A DNA stretch of 64,000 nt from Streptomyces qinzhouensis (GCF_007856155.1 NZ_CP042266.1:5270001-5334000); one strand, 5' to 3'; positions 36,028 through 45,323 are shown, counted from the stretch's first letter. Translations and numbers: made by a program. The notes: generated by a model not told the origin, from the letters alone.

Positions 36028-37509
36028 GTGCCCTCCATGAACGACCTCGTACGCCAGCACACCGCCCTCAGCGATTCGGACCTCGAATGGCTCCATCTGC
36101 TGGTTTCGGAGTGGCAGCTGCTCTCCGACCTGTCCTTCGCCGATCTCGTCCTCTGGGTCCCCACCCGGGACGGAACCCGGTACGTCTCCGTGGCCCAGAT
36201 GCGGCCCAACACCGGCCCCACGTCCTACCAGGACGACATGGTCGGCCATCTCGTGCCGCGCGGCCGGCGCCCGCTGCTGGACGCCGCCCTCGACGAGGGC
36301 CGGATCGTGCGCGAGGGGGACCCCGAATGGCGCGAGGAGGTCCCCGTACGCGTCGAGTCCATTCCGGTACGCCGTGAGGGCCGGGTGCTGGGAGTGATCG
36401 CCCGCAACACCAATCTGCTGACCGTGCGGACCCCCTCCCGGCTGGAGCTGACGTATCTCCAGTCCGCCTCCGACCTCGCCCAGATGATCGCCGCCGGCTC
36501 CTTCCCCTTCCCGGGGCAGCAGGTCGACATGGACGCCTCCCCGCGGGTCGGCGACGGGCTGATCCGGCTCGACGCCGACGGTGTGGTGCAGTACGCCAGC
36601 CCGAACGCCCTGTCCGCGTATCACCGCCTCGGGCTCGCCTCCGACCTCGTCGGGCACCACCTCGGCCAGGTCACCGCCGAGCTGGCCCCCTCCCGGGGGC
36701 CGGTGGACGAGGCCCTGGTCAAACTGGCCAGTGGCTACGCCCCCCGGGAGACCGAAGTCGAGGGCAACGGCGGGGTGATCCAGCTGCGGACGATCCCGCT
36801 GCGCCCCAAGGGCACCCGGATCGGCTCCCTGGTACTGCTGCGCGATGTCACCGAACTCCGGCGGCGGGAGCGCGAGTTGATCACCAAGGATGCCACCATC
36901 CGGGAGATCCACCACCGGGTGAAGAACAACCTCCAGACGGTCGCGGCGCTGCTGCGGCTCCAGGCCCGCAGAATGGATTCGGTACGCGGCCGGGAGGCCC
37001 TCAACGAGGCCGTACGGCGCGTCGGGTCCATCGCCATCGTCCATGAGACGCTCTCCCAGAACCTCGACGAGCGCGTCGAGTTCGACGAGATCGCGGACCG
37101 GGTGATCGCGATGGTGGCGGAGATCTCCCCGGGGAAGGTGGAGTGCCGGCGGACCGGCCGCTTCGGCATCCTCGACGCCGAGGTCGCCACCCCGCTCTCG
37201 ATGGTGCTGACCGAGATCCTCCAGAACGCGCTGGAGCACGCCTTCCCGGCGGGGGAGCGGGGTTCGGTCGAGGTCTCGGCGGTCCGCGGGCCCCGGCTCC
37301 CCGAAGCCCGGCTGCTGATCACCGTCCAGGACGACGGCTCCGGGCTGCCCGAGGGCTTCGATGCCCAGACGGCGGGGAATCTCGGGCTCCAGATCGTCCG
37401 CACCCTGGTCGAGGGCGAACTGGGCGGCACCTTCGACATGCTTCCGGTCCCCGCGCCCGGCCGCGGCACCCGGGTGGTGCTCGATATCCCGGTCCGGTCC
37501 CAGAAGTAA
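36028..37509 (+). CDS. HisKA_2-type sensor histidine kinase
   Basis: 493-residue cytoplasmic kinase without transmembrane segments. An N-terminal GAF-like histidine-kinase N domain (about residues 1-160) and a PAS domain (about 175-275) precede the phospho-acceptor motif EIHHRVKNNLQT (about residue 292) and a HATPase with N box TEILQNALEHAF (about 394) and DDGSGLPEG. This subtype is common next to wblE in Streptomyces. No response regulator is adjacent. GTG 36028 has TACGCT 7 nt upstream, suggesting a leaderless mRNA; ATG 36037 is the alternative. Confidence 0.88.
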   Translation: MPSMNDLVRQHTALSDSDLEWLHLLVSEWQLLSDLSFADLVLWVPTRDGTRYVSVAQMRPNTGPTSYQDDMVGHLVPRGRRPLLDAALDEGRIVREGDPEWREEVPVRVESIPVRREGRVLGVIARNTNLLTVRTPSRLELTYLQSASDLAQMIAAGSFPFPGQQVDMDASPRVGDGLIRLDADGVVQYASPNALSAYHRLGLASDLVGHHLGQVTAELAPSRGPVDEALVKLASGYAPRETEVEGNGGVIQLRTIPLRPKGTRIGSLVLLRDVTELRRRERELITKDATIREIHHRVKNNLQTVAALLRLQARRMDSVRGREALNEAVRRVGSIAIVHETLSQNLDERVEFDEIADRVIAMVAEISPGKVECRRTGRFGILDAEVATPLSMVLTEILQNALEHAFPAGERGSVEVSAVRGPRLPEARLLITVQDDGSGLPEGFDAQTAGNLGLQIVRTLVEGELGGTFDMLPVPAPGRGTRVVLDIPVRSQK

Positions 37510-37533
37510 CGGGCCCCGCGGCCACAGAGCAGC

Positions 37534-37563
37534 GAGCCCCGGAAGCGAAGGCTTCCGGGGCTC
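37534..37563. terminator. Bidirectional terminator between the kinase gene and wblE
   Basis: A 13-bp perfect stem (37534-37546, 37551-37563) with loop GAAG lies between convergent genes. Confidence 0.8.
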
Positions 37564-37666
37564 GAATGCTGTGGGTTTGTCCTGCTGCTGCGCGCTGCGG
37601 CTCGGTGGCGGTGATTGCGTACGCTGCGTACGCGCCGCCGGTTGCCTCGGCTCGTCGCGGGGGCGA

Positions 37667-37924
37667 TCAGGCGCTGGCGTTACGCGCCCGGTTGCGGGCG
37701 GCGCGGCGCTTCATCGCGCGACGCTCGTCCTCGCTGAGGCCACCCCAGACGCCGGAGTCCTGGCCGGACTCGAGCGCCCACTGCAGACACTGCTCCATGA
37801 CGGGGCAGCGACGGCAGACGGCCTTGGCTTCCTCGATCTGCAGCAGCGCAGGACCGGTGTTGCCGATGGGGAAGAAGAGCTCCGGGTCTTCCTCGCGGCA
37901 AACGGCGTTGTGACGCCAGTCCAT
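37667..37924 (-). CDS. wblE: WhiB-family iron-sulfur regulator WblE (WhiB1 type)
   Basis: 85-residue WhiB-like protein. Four Cys (Cys9, then the C-x2-C-x5-C cluster in VCRRCPVMEQC) bind a [4Fe-4S] cluster; the GVWGG turn and the basic C-terminal tail (RRAMKRRAARNRARN) for DNA contact follow. The sequence matches the WblE/WhiB1 group, which binds the principal sigma factor and is NO-sensitive in mycobacteria. ATG 37924 follows GAGAGG at 9 nt. The gene is alone and has a long upstream region (318 bp) with TGAAAGCGTTCACA about 50 nt before the start. Confidence 0.95.
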   Translation of the reverse strand: MDWRHNAVCREEDPELFFPIGNTGPALLQIEEAKAVCRRCPVMEQCLQWALESGQDSGVWGGLSEDERRAMKRRAARNRARNASA

Positions 37925-38242
37925 GGCTGCTACCTCTCTTGTGTGACATGCAGGTTGCTTGTGAATGTGAACGCTTTCACGAATCCCCCCGCAAGGGAAG
38001 GGCCGAACGCCGATGCCACACCGGCGTGGTCCAGGGTTTGAGGAGGGGTTCGACGATCCGATGGGCCGCTGTTCCGCAGGCTGTCCCGATCGCCATGAAG
38101 AGACTCGCAAACCTCGGCGGCGGATACAACCCCTTCCGGAAAGTTTTTTTTGATTCCTCGGTGTCGACTAGGTCACAGCCGTACTTCCATGGGGTGGATC
38201 CTGGTCCGTACGTTCGAGATAAAGGCGGTACGGCCCTTCCGC
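37925..38242. other. Intergenic region upstream of wblE
   Basis: About 318 bp without a gene between wblE and the 3' end of the lipid-kinase gene. It has an A/T-rich stretch (eight T residues near 38146-38153) and a direct GTCACA-type motif, fitting promoter DNA. I see no clear -35/-10 pair. Confidence 0.4.
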
Positions 38243-39211
38243 TCACACAATCACACGCAGTGCACGGCGTACGCCTGTGAACGTCACGCTTGTCCGCAGT
38301 CCGAGATGGTCGCCGTCCATCTGAAAGGGGAGCGGAACCTTGGAATTCAAGGTGAAGTCGTCCATGTCGTGAACCGTCACCGCGTGCTTGCCGTCCGGCC
38401 CGCGTTCGGGCGTCGAACGCAGCAGCTGGGTCGCGTAGCGGGCGACCGCCGGGGTCGACAGTCTGGAGAGTCCCAGCAGGTCGAGGCCGGTTTCGAAGGA
38501 GGCCTTGGGAGACGCGTACAGCGGGCGGCTGCCCAGATAGGTCCAGGGTGAGGTGTTCGCGACTATGGAGACCACGAGATCGCGGACGGGTTCGGCGCCC
38601 GGGCGTTCGAACTCGATCGTGCCGTGATGCCGGTGGGGGTACTGGAGGAACTGGCGGACGACCTGCCGCACATAGAGCGGATGCGTCGAACGCTTTCCGA
38701 GTTCCCGCTGCTGTTCGACCCGGCCGATCACACTGGCGTCGAATCCGTATCCCGCGCAGAACGTGAACCAGCGTCCCGGAACTCCCTCGTCCGGGGTGCC
38801 CGGAGTGCCGGCCGCCAGACCGAGTCCGACGGTCCGCTCACTGCGCGATTCGAGCGCGTCGAGAATGGCGCCGGTCGCTTCCACGGCGTCGTTCGGCAGC
38901 CCCAGGGCGCGGGCGAACACATTGGTCGAGCCGCCGGGCACCACGGCCAGCTTCGGCAGCCGGTCGGGGTCGGGGCCGCTGTGCAGCAGTCCGTTCACGA
39001 CCTCGTTGACCGTGCCGTCGCCGCCGAGCGCGACGACCAGGTCGATCTCGCCGGAGTCCGCCGCCCGGCGGGCCAGGTCCCGGCCGTGGCCCCGGTACTC
39101 GGTCGTCACGGCCTCCAGCTTCATCTCACTGGCCAGCGCGTGGATCAATACGTCACGGGTGCGGGCACTGGTGGTGGTTGCTGCCGGGTTGACCACGAGA
39201 AGTGCGCGCAT
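38243..39211 (-). CDS. Diacylglycerol/lipid kinase
   Basis: 322-residue soluble kinase of the DAGK/YegS family. The nucleotide-binding motif ALGGDGTVNEVVNG (about residue 61) and PGGSTNVFAR (about 92) are intact, as is the C-terminal QMDGD. It should phosphorylate diacylglycerol or a related lipid at the membrane face. TACGCT lies 7 nt before ATG 39211, so the message is probably leaderless. It is divergent from the small membrane protein gene across 107 bp. Confidence 0.88.
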   Translation of the reverse strand: MRALLVVNPAATTTSARTRDVLIHALASEMKLEAVTTEYRGHGRDLARRAADSGEIDLVVALGGDGTVNEVVNGLLHSGPDPDRLPKLAVVPGGSTNVFARALGLPNDAVEATGAILDALESRSERTVGLGLAAGTPGTPDEGVPGRWFTFCAGYGFDASVIGRVEQQRELGKRSTHPLYVRQVVRQFLQYPHRHHGTIEFERPGAEPVRDLVVSIVANTSPWTYLGSRPLYASPKASFETGLDLLGLSRLSTPAVARYATQLLRSTPERGPDGKHAVTVHDMDDFTLNSKVPLPFQMDGDHLGLRTSVTFTGVRRALRVIV

Positions 39212-39318
39212 GCAGTGCAGCGTACCCAGGCGATGGTGGCGGTGGTACCGGCGGTCCCCGGATAGGGCGGCAGCGGGGCGGCGTCCGGCGGGCCGCCGGT
39301 ACGGACTACCCTGCTGGG

Positions 39319-39735
39319 GTGAGTGCTGAGCCGACCCCCCGCCCCAACCGCCTGACCGCCGCCGCGGCGGTCTCCGGAGTGGAGGGCGTCGTCCTGGCGG
39401 GCTACGGCGTCTATCTGCTGGTGATGGGCCTGCTGGGCAGCCCCGAGAGCCCCACTCAGGCGGAGATGGGCGGTCTGACGCTGATCGCCCTGGGTGCGCT
39501 GCCCCTGATCGCGGCGCGCGGACTGCTGATGCGGAAGCCCTGGGCCCGTGGCCCGGCGCTGATCACCCACCTGATGGCCCTGATCCCCGCGTGGACGCTG
39601 CTGCGGGCGGAATCACAGGCCCTGATCCCGGTCGGTATCGCGGTGGCCGTGGTCGCCGTCGCCGGTCTGGTGCTGGTGGTCAGCCGGGAGACCACGGAGG
39701 CCCTCGGGATCCGTCCCCCGGGCCGCGGCGACTGA
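39319..39735 (+). CDS. Small integral membrane protein
   Basis: 138-residue protein with about four hydrophobic segments (VEGVVLAGYGVYLLVMGLL, LTLIALGALPLIAARGLL, ITHLMALIPAWTLL, VGIAVAVVAVAGLVLVV). It is conserved in Streptomyces but has no assigned function. GTG 39319 has TACCCT 6 nt upstream and no Shine-Dalgarno sequence, fitting a leaderless start. It is convergent with the sigma-factor gene. Confidence 0.75.
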   Translation: MSAEPTPRPNRLTAAAAVSGVEGVVLAGYGVYLLVMGLLGSPESPTQAEMGGLTLIALGALPLIAARGLLMRKPWARGPALITHLMALIPAWTLLRAESQALIPVGIAVAVVAVAGLVLVVSRETTEALGIRPPGRGD

Positions 39736-39833
39736 CCCGGATCCACGCGAACCGGCCGGCCGCGGCCGATCGGCACGGACCGCCCCGGAGCCCGGGGTGC
39801 CACGACGGCACCCCCGTGCCCCGGGGGCCGGGC

Positions 39834-40799
39834 TCACTCCTCCACGAGGAGCTTCTCGCGCAGCTGGGCGAGCGTGCGGGCCAGCAGCCGGGAGACGTGC
39901 ATCTGGGAGATGCCGACCTCCTGCGCGATCTGCGACTGGGTCATGTTGCCGAAGAACCGCAGCAGCAGGATCCGCTTCTCGCGCGGTGGGAGATCCTCCA
40001 GCAGCGGTTTGAGGGACTCCCGGTACTCGACGCCCTCCAGCGCCTCGTCCTCCGCGCCCAGGGTGTCCGCGACGGCGGGTGATTCGTCGTCGGTGTCGGG
40101 GACGTCCAGCGAGAGCGTGGAGTACGCGTTGGCCGACTCCAGGCCTTCGAGGACCTCCTCCTCCGAGATGCCGAGCCGCTCGGCCAGCTCGTGGACGGTG
40201 GGGGAGCGGCCGTGCAGCTGGGACAGCTCCGCCGTCGCCGTGGTCAGGGAGAGCCGCAGTTCCTGGAGCCGGCGGGGGACCCGGACCGCCCAGCCCTTGT
40301 CCCGGAAGTGCCGTTTGATCTCGCCGACGACCGTGGGCGTCGCATAGGTCGAGAACTCGACGCCGCGCTCCGGGTCGAACCGGTCCACGGACTTGATCAG
40401 TCCGATCGTGGCGACCTGGGTGAGGTCGTCCAGCGGCTCCCCGCGGTTGCGGAACCGCCGGGCGAGGTGCTCGACCAGCGGAAGGTGCATCCGGACGAGC
40501 CGATTGCGCAGCTCGGCCCGCTCCGGTGAGCCGTCCGGCAGCTTCCTCAGCTCGACGAAGAGCACCCGGGCGCCGTTACGGTCCGGGCCGCCACGCGGTG
40601 TTTCCCTCTGCTGCCCAGGGACCTGCTCCGGCACCTGCCCCGGGGCCTGCCCCGGGGTCTGTTCCGGCACCTGTTCCGGTGTCCCGCCCGCCCCGTTCGG
40701 TGCCCCGTCCGGTGCTTCGTGCGGCGGCCCGGGCCGGTCCTCGTGCCCGTCCGCCCGCCGGTCCTGGAGCTGATCGTTCCCGTGCTCGTGCTCGGTCAT
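39834..40799 (-). CDS. sigH: SigB-family stress sigma factor (SigH type)
   Basis: 321-residue sigma factor of the SigB/F/G group. Region 2 (LARRFRNRGEPLDDLTQVATIGLIK onward), the region 3 AVRVPRRLQEL segment and region 4 HTH (TQSQIAQEVGISQMHVSRLL) are complete. The N-terminus has a PEQVPGQ-type repeat. In S. coelicolor the gene following the UshX/PrsH anti-sigma factor is sigH, governing osmotic stress and septation. ATG 40799 follows GAGGG. GTG 40976, 17 nt after the anti-sigma stop, would add 59 residues, and the frame stays open much further upstream. Confidence 0.85.
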   Translation of the reverse strand: MTEHEHGNDQLQDRRADGHEDRPGPPHEAPDGAPNGAGGTPEQVPEQTPGQAPGQVPEQVPGQQRETPRGGPDRNGARVLFVELRKLPDGSPERAELRNRLVRMHLPLVEHLARRFRNRGEPLDDLTQVATIGLIKSVDRFDPERGVEFSTYATPTVVGEIKRHFRDKGWAVRVPRRLQELRLSLTTATAELSQLHGRSPTVHELAERLGISEEEVLEGLESANAYSTLSLDVPDTDDESPAVADTLGAEDEALEGVEYRESLKPLLEDLPPREKRILLLRFFGNMTQSQIAQEVGISQMHVSRLLARTLAQLREKLLVEE

Positions 40800-40993
40800 A
40801 TGGTCCGCCCTCGCCCCGGGCTCCGCCGCAGTGGCAGCCCCCGCCTGCTCAGCCGCGGCCTGGCGGCCGCCGAGTCCGTCGCCGTCGAATCCGTGGAGTC
40901 CGTCGAGTCCGTGGGCCTGCTGTTCCGGGATGTCGGGAGGCGCGGCGGGCTGCCCGTCCCGCTCGCCGTCCCGCACCGGACCGTTCCCGCTCC

Positions 40994-41407
40994 TCACGCC
41001 GGCCCGGGTCCCGCGCCGCGCTGTTTGTACAGGCTGATGGAGACCGTACGGTCGTCGGCGACCGACGACTCGACCTTGCCCGCCAGCGCGGAGAGCACCG
41101 TCCAGGCGAAGGTATCGCGCTCGGGGGCCCGGCCGTCGGTGGTCGGGGCGGAGACCGTGACCTCCAGAGAATCGTCGATCAGCCGGAAGACACAGCTCAG
41201 TACCGAGCCCGGTACCGCCTGCTGCAAGAGGATCGCGCACGCCTCGTCGACCGCGATCCGAAGGTCCTCGATCTCGTCGAGGGTGAAGTCCAAGCGTGCC
41301 GCGAGGCCGGCGGTGGCCGTACGCAGCACGGACAGATAGGCACCCGCAGCGGGCAGCCGGACTTCGACGAAGTCCTGGGTCCCGGGCTCGCCTGCGATCT
41401 GGGACAC
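40994..41407 (-). CDS. prsH: Anti-sigma factor, RsbW-type kinase (UshX/PrsH)
   Basis: 137-residue GHKL ATPase/Ser-Thr kinase of the anti-sigma type. The N-box-like helix IAVDEACAILLQQ (about residue 52) and the C-terminal strand TVSISLYK are visible; the motif is slightly degenerate (Cys-Ala in place of the usual Asn spacing). It should sequester the downstream sigma factor. GTG 41407 has GGAGG 5 nt upstream; the upstream extension lacks support. The gene precedes sigH in the same orientation. Confidence 0.85.
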   Translation of the reverse strand: MSQIAGEPGTQDFVEVRLPAAGAYLSVLRTATAGLAARLDFTLDEIEDLRIAVDEACAILLQQAVPGSVLSCVFRLIDDSLEVTVSAPTTDGRAPERDTFAWTVLSALAGKVESSVADDRTVSISLYKQRGAGPGPA

Positions 41408-41728
41408 CCTCACCTCCAAGGTGACACATGCTCTTTCGGGGCCCGCGGGGCAGATCCCGGGGCCGTCGGGGACGCGGTCCGGTACGACGGGTCTGAGACG
41501 ACAACCGCGCGCAGCCGGTACCGGCCCGGCGACGCTATCGCGATCCATGGTGCCCTGTCGCAGGGCCCCCTCAGGTCACTGTCACTCATGGTAGGCATAT
41601 GAGTACACACAGTGGCTAGAGGTGTGCGGGGCGCAATTCCGGGGAGCGGGCGGAGGGTTGACGTACCCACTGTTCGAACAGCCGAATCCCCCCGGGGGCC
41701 GGTACCGGCCGGTCCGGGGCGGACCGGC

Positions 41729-41989
41729 TCAGACCAGGGCGCCGTCCACGAAGCACCAGCGCCAGTCCTCGCCCGGCTCGAAACTGCGCATCACGGCGTG
41801 GTCCGTCTCGTGGAAGTGGGCCGTCGCGTGCCGCAGTGGTGAGGAATCGCAGCAGCCGACGTGGCCGCAGACCAGACAGAGCCGCAGATGTACCGGTGTC
41901 GTGCCGGCGATCACGCATTCCGGGCACGTTTCCGAACCGGGGGCGGGCTCCGGGCGGGGCAGAGTCGCTGTGTGCGGACACTCGCTCAT
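41729..41989 (-). CDS. UBP-type zinc-finger protein
   Basis: 86-residue protein made of one UBP (ZnF-UBP) domain, with Cys/His pairs CPHT, CPEC, CLVCGHVGCC and HATAHFHETDH arranged as in ubiquitin-binding zinc fingers. The bacterial family is small and its function unknown; actinomycetes lack ubiquitin but have Pup. ATG 41989 has TAACCT 7 nt upstream, pointing to leaderless expression. It is divergent from the antiporter gene by 84 bp. Confidence 0.85.
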   Translation of the reverse strand: MSECPHTATLPRPEPAPGSETCPECVIAGTTPVHLRLCLVCGHVGCCDSSPLRHATAHFHETDHAVMRSFEPGEDWRWCFVDGALV

Positions 41990-42073
41990 GATGGCCAGGT
42001 TACGGCGCCGGAGCCGGAGCTTCCTGTCGAAGCGCCGGGCCCGGCGGGGACCGACCGGACGGAGTGGGTGCGC

Positions 42074-43672
42074 ATGGAGGCCTTGTCCCTGGTGGCGCTG
42101 ATCGCGGTGAGCGCGGCGGTGGCGGGCGCGGCCCGGTACACCCGGGTACCGGCGCCGCTGCTGCTGGTGACCGCGGGGCTCGTGGCCTCGTATCTCCCCG
42201 GGGTCCCGGACTACACCCTCGACCCGCACATCGTGCTGCCGCTGGTGCTGCCGCCGCTGCTGCACACCGCGGCGCTGGACAGCTCCTATCTCGACCTGCG
42301 GGCCAATATCCGGCCGGTGGCGCTGCTGTCCTTCGGCTACACGCTGTTCGCCACGGTCGCCGTGGGGTGGCTGGCCTATCTGCTGATCCCGCAGCTGCCG
42401 CTGACGGCCGCGCTGGTGCTGGGCGCGGTGGTGGCGCCGCCGGACGCGGTCGCGGCGACCGCGATCGCCCGCAGACTGGGCCTGCCGCACCGGATCACCA
42501 CCATCCTCCAGGGCGAATCGCTGATCAACGACGCGACCGCGATCACCGCCTACCGGGTGGCCGTCGCCGCGGCGGTCGGTGAGGGCGCCAGCTGGCTCGG
42601 GGGCGCGGGCGAGTTCGCCGTGGCGGCCGTCGGCGGGGTCGCGGTCGGCCTGGTGCTGATGGTGCCGATCCACTGGCTGCGGACCCGGCTCAAGGAGCCG
42701 CTGCTCCAGAACACGCTCTCGCTGCTGATCCCGTTCGTGGCGTACGCGGCGGCCGAACAGCTCCATGCCTCCGGGGTGCTCGCCGTGGTCGTCGTGGCGC
42801 TCTATCTCGGCCACCGGTCCTGGCAGGTCGACTTCGCCACCCGGCTCCAGGAGGCCGCGGTCTGGAAGATGGTCGCCTTTCTGCTGGAGTCGGCCGTCTT
42901 CGCACTGATCGGGCTTCAGCTCTCGTACGTCCTGACCGGCCTCGGCGACTACGGTCTCGCACAGGCGGTGGGGTACGCGGTCGTGGTCTTCGTGGTGGTG
43001 GTGGCGGTCCGGTACGTCTGGGTCTTCCCGGCGACCTTCCTGCCGCGGCTCTCCCCCCGGATCCGGGCCCGTGAACCGGAGGTCACCTGGAAGGCGCCGC
43101 TGGTGGTGGGCTGGGCCGGGATGCGGGGGGTGGTGTCCCTGGCGATCGCCTTCTCGATTCCGCTGACCACGTCCTCGGGCGGACCCTTCCCTTCGCGGAA
43201 TCTCGTGCTCTTTCTGACCTTCACCACCGTCATCGGCACCCTGGTGGTCCAGGGGCTGACCCTGCCCGCGCTGATCCGGGCGCTGCGGCTGCCGCGGCCC
43301 GATCCCTTCGCGGAGACCCTGGCCGAGGCGGAGGCCCAGAACGCGGCCTCGGAGGCGGCCGAGCGCAGGCTGGACGCCCTCCTGGCGGATGAGCGCAACG
43401 CGCTGCCGGAGCCGTTGGAGGAGCGGCTGCGGACCGTGATGGAACGGCGCCGGAACTCGGTCTGGGAGCGGCTGGGGGCGGTGAACGAAGCGACGGGCGA
43501 ATCGGCCGACGAGACGTACCGGCGGCTGGCCCGGGAGATGATCGGCGCCGAGCGGGCGGTCTTCGTCGAACTCCGCGACCAGCGCCGTATCGACGACGAG
43601 ATGATGCGCACGCTGCTGTTCCGCCTGGACCTGGAGGAGGCCGCGGCCTACCGCGAGGAGGACGCCGACTGA
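42074..43672 (+). CDS. CPA1-family Na+/H+ antiporter
   Basis: 532-residue membrane protein with 10-12 helices and a cytoplasmic tail of about 120 charged residues. The ion-site motif APPDAVAATAIA (about residue 122) and the downstream GESLINDATA and GWAGMRGVVSLA motifs define the NhaP/NHE (CPA1) group. It exchanges protons for Na+ or K+. ATG 42074 follows GGAG at 9 nt; GTG 42068 is possible. It stands near the stress sigma pair, but no shared operon is visible. Confidence 0.9.
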   Translation: MEALSLVALIAVSAAVAGAARYTRVPAPLLLVTAGLVASYLPGVPDYTLDPHIVLPLVLPPLLHTAALDSSYLDLRANIRPVALLSFGYTLFATVAVGWLAYLLIPQLPLTAALVLGAVVAPPDAVAATAIARRLGLPHRITTILQGESLINDATAITAYRVAVAAAVGEGASWLGGAGEFAVAAVGGVAVGLVLMVPIHWLRTRLKEPLLQNTLSLLIPFVAYAAAEQLHASGVLAVVVVALYLGHRSWQVDFATRLQEAAVWKMVAFLLESAVFALIGLQLSYVLTGLGDYGLAQAVGYAVVVFVVVVAVRYVWVFPATFLPRLSPRIRAREPEVTWKAPLVVGWAGMRGVVSLAIAFSIPLTTSSGGPFPSRNLVLFLTFTTVIGTLVVQGLTLPALIRALRLPRPDPFAETLAEAEAQNAASEAAERRLDALLADERNALPEPLEERLRTVMERRRNSVWERLGAVNEATGESADETYRRLAREMIGAERAVFVELRDQRRIDDEMMRTLLFRLDLEEAAAYREEDAD

Positions 43673-44060
43673 ACGCCTCCCGCTGAGGGTCCCCGGGCTC
43701 TTGTCCAGGGCTCCCGCCCGGAGTGCCTGTCGTGGGTTCCCACCCCGGGGCCCTGCCTCGGTCGGCCGGGCTCTGACCGCGGCTCCCGCCCCGGGTTCCT
43801 ACCTCGGGCTTCCGCTCGGGATGGCCGGGCTCTGCCCGCGGTTTGCGCCCCGGGTCCCTGCCCGTGGGCTCCCACCCGGGGTGCCCACGCCTCCCGCTGA
43901 GGGTCCCGGGGTCCTTGCCCCGGGCGCCTGCTGTGGGTTCCCACCCCGGGGCCCTGCCTCGGGCTCTCACCCGGGGTGCCTGCCTCGGTCGGCCGGGCTC
44001 TGACCGCGGCTCCCGCCTCGGGTCCCTGCTCCGGGTCCCGTCCCGGGTGCCGGGCTTCGC
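43673..44060. repeat. Degenerate repeat block after the antiporter gene
   Basis: Between 43673 and 44300 there is no gene. ACGCCTCCCGCTGAGGGTCC occurs at 43673 and 43887, GTGGGTTCCCACCCCGGGGC at 43732 and 43933, and CCTCGGTCGGCCGGGCTCTG near 43756 and 43983. The offsets differ (214, 201, 227 bp), so the block is an old, partly deleted duplication. Confidence 0.6.
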
Positions 44061-44300
44061 CCGGGAGGGGTTTCGGGCCCGGGCGCCGGGCCCTGCACAC
44101 GGCTTTGGGCTCGGCCCGGCGTCCCGGGTCCGTGGGGGCTTTCCGTGGCTCGGGCTTCGCGTTCCTTCGGCGGCTGCCGAGGCCGGTGGCGGTGGCCCTC
44201 CCGGGCGCTGCGCCGGTGCGGGGCCCCGAGGGCAGGGTCTGCCCCGTGGCCTCGCCCCGGAGGGGCTACGGCGCTCCGTCACAGACGGGCCCGGTGCGGG

Positions 44301-45251
44301 TCATGGAGCGGCGGCCGGTGGGGGGCCCGTGATCACGGCCGCCAGGGTGGTGCCCCGGGGGAAGGCGCCCTCCGCGGTGAGGGTGACCAGGGCCAGGAGC
44401 AGCTTGGCCACGTACAGCCGCTCGACGGCGAAGCCGTGGCGGTCCTCGAAGTCGTCGGCGAAGGCGAGCAGCTCGGGGGGCGTCCGGGCGTATCCGCCGC
44501 AGTGGAAGCGGTCGTCCAGCGACCAGTCGCCCCGGCGGCCCCCGAACGCGGCGCGCTGGAGGCGTTCGACCTCGACCGCCAGGAAGCCGCCCCTGAGCAC
44601 CGGGACACCGAGGGCACGCCCGCCGGGACCGAGCCCGGCCGCCAGGCCCGCGAGCGTACCGCCGGTGCCGCAGGCGACCGCGGCGACATCGGGGACGGCA
44701 CCGTCCGGGGTGCCCGCGCGCAGCTCCTCGCCCAGTCCGGCACAGCCCCGGGCCGCGAGGGCGTTGCTGCCGCCCTCGGGGACCGCGTAGAACGGGCCGC
44801 CGCCGGATATGAGGCCCGTGGCCGTGCCGGTGATCCGGGCGAGGACCGCGGGATCGTCCTTGGCCCGATAGGTCGCCCGGTCGACGAAGAGCAACCGCAT
44901 CCCGTCCGCGGCACAGCGCGCCAGGGAGGGGTTGAGCGGGCGCCCGGCCAGCTCGTCGCCCCGGACCACCCCGACCGTGGGCGTCCCGAGGAGCCGGCCC
45001 GCGGCGGCCGTGGCCCGCAGATGGTTCGAATAGGCGCCGCCGAAGGTCAGCAGCGGCCGGCCCGCGGCGGCCCGCAGATTCGGGGCGAGCTTGCGCCATT
45101 TGTTGCCCGGCAGCTCGGGGTGGATCAGATCGTCCCGCTTGAGCAGCAGCCGGACACCGAAGCGGTCGAAGCGCTCGTCGTCCACGGCCACCAGCGGTGA
45201 GGGCAGCCGGGGCCGCAGGGCGGCGGCGGGATCGAACGCTTCCGGGAACAT
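44301..45251 (-). CDS. PLP-dependent ACC deaminase/D-cysteine desulfhydrase family enzyme
   Basis: 316-residue fold-type II PLP enzyme. The Schiff-base Lys lies in PGNKWRKL (about residue 51), and the phosphate-binding loop ACGTGGTLAGL is near residue 193. The family includes D-cysteine desulfhydrases and ACC deaminases; the residues separating them cannot be judged by eye, and the desulfhydrase group is more common in Streptomyces. ATG 45251 has GACAAT 6 nt upstream (leaderless type). The gene stands alone. Confidence 0.8.
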   Translation of the reverse strand: MFPEAFDPAAALRPRLPSPLVAVDDERFDRFGVRLLLKRDDLIHPELPGNKWRKLAPNLRAAAGRPLLTFGGAYSNHLRATAAAGRLLGTPTVGVVRGDELAGRPLNPSLARCAADGMRLLFVDRATYRAKDDPAVLARITGTATGLISGGGPFYAVPEGGSNALAARGCAGLGEELRAGTPDGAVPDVAAVACGTGGTLAGLAAGLGPGGRALGVPVLRGGFLAVEVERLQRAAFGGRRGDWSLDDRFHCGGYARTPPELLAFADDFEDRHGFAVERLYVAKLLLALVTLTAEGAFPRGTTLAAVITGPPPAAAP

Positions 45252-45323
45252 GCCCCCATTGTCACCGGCACCCCCGAAAGCCGCCCCGGCCTGTGGACAA
45301 CCCTCGCGGCCCTGGTCGGGGCC

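Noticed and set aside
41861..42073. In-frame upstream extension of the antiporter
   Set aside because: It overlaps the UBP zinc-finger gene on the other strand and encodes hydrophilic sequence unlike the family start.
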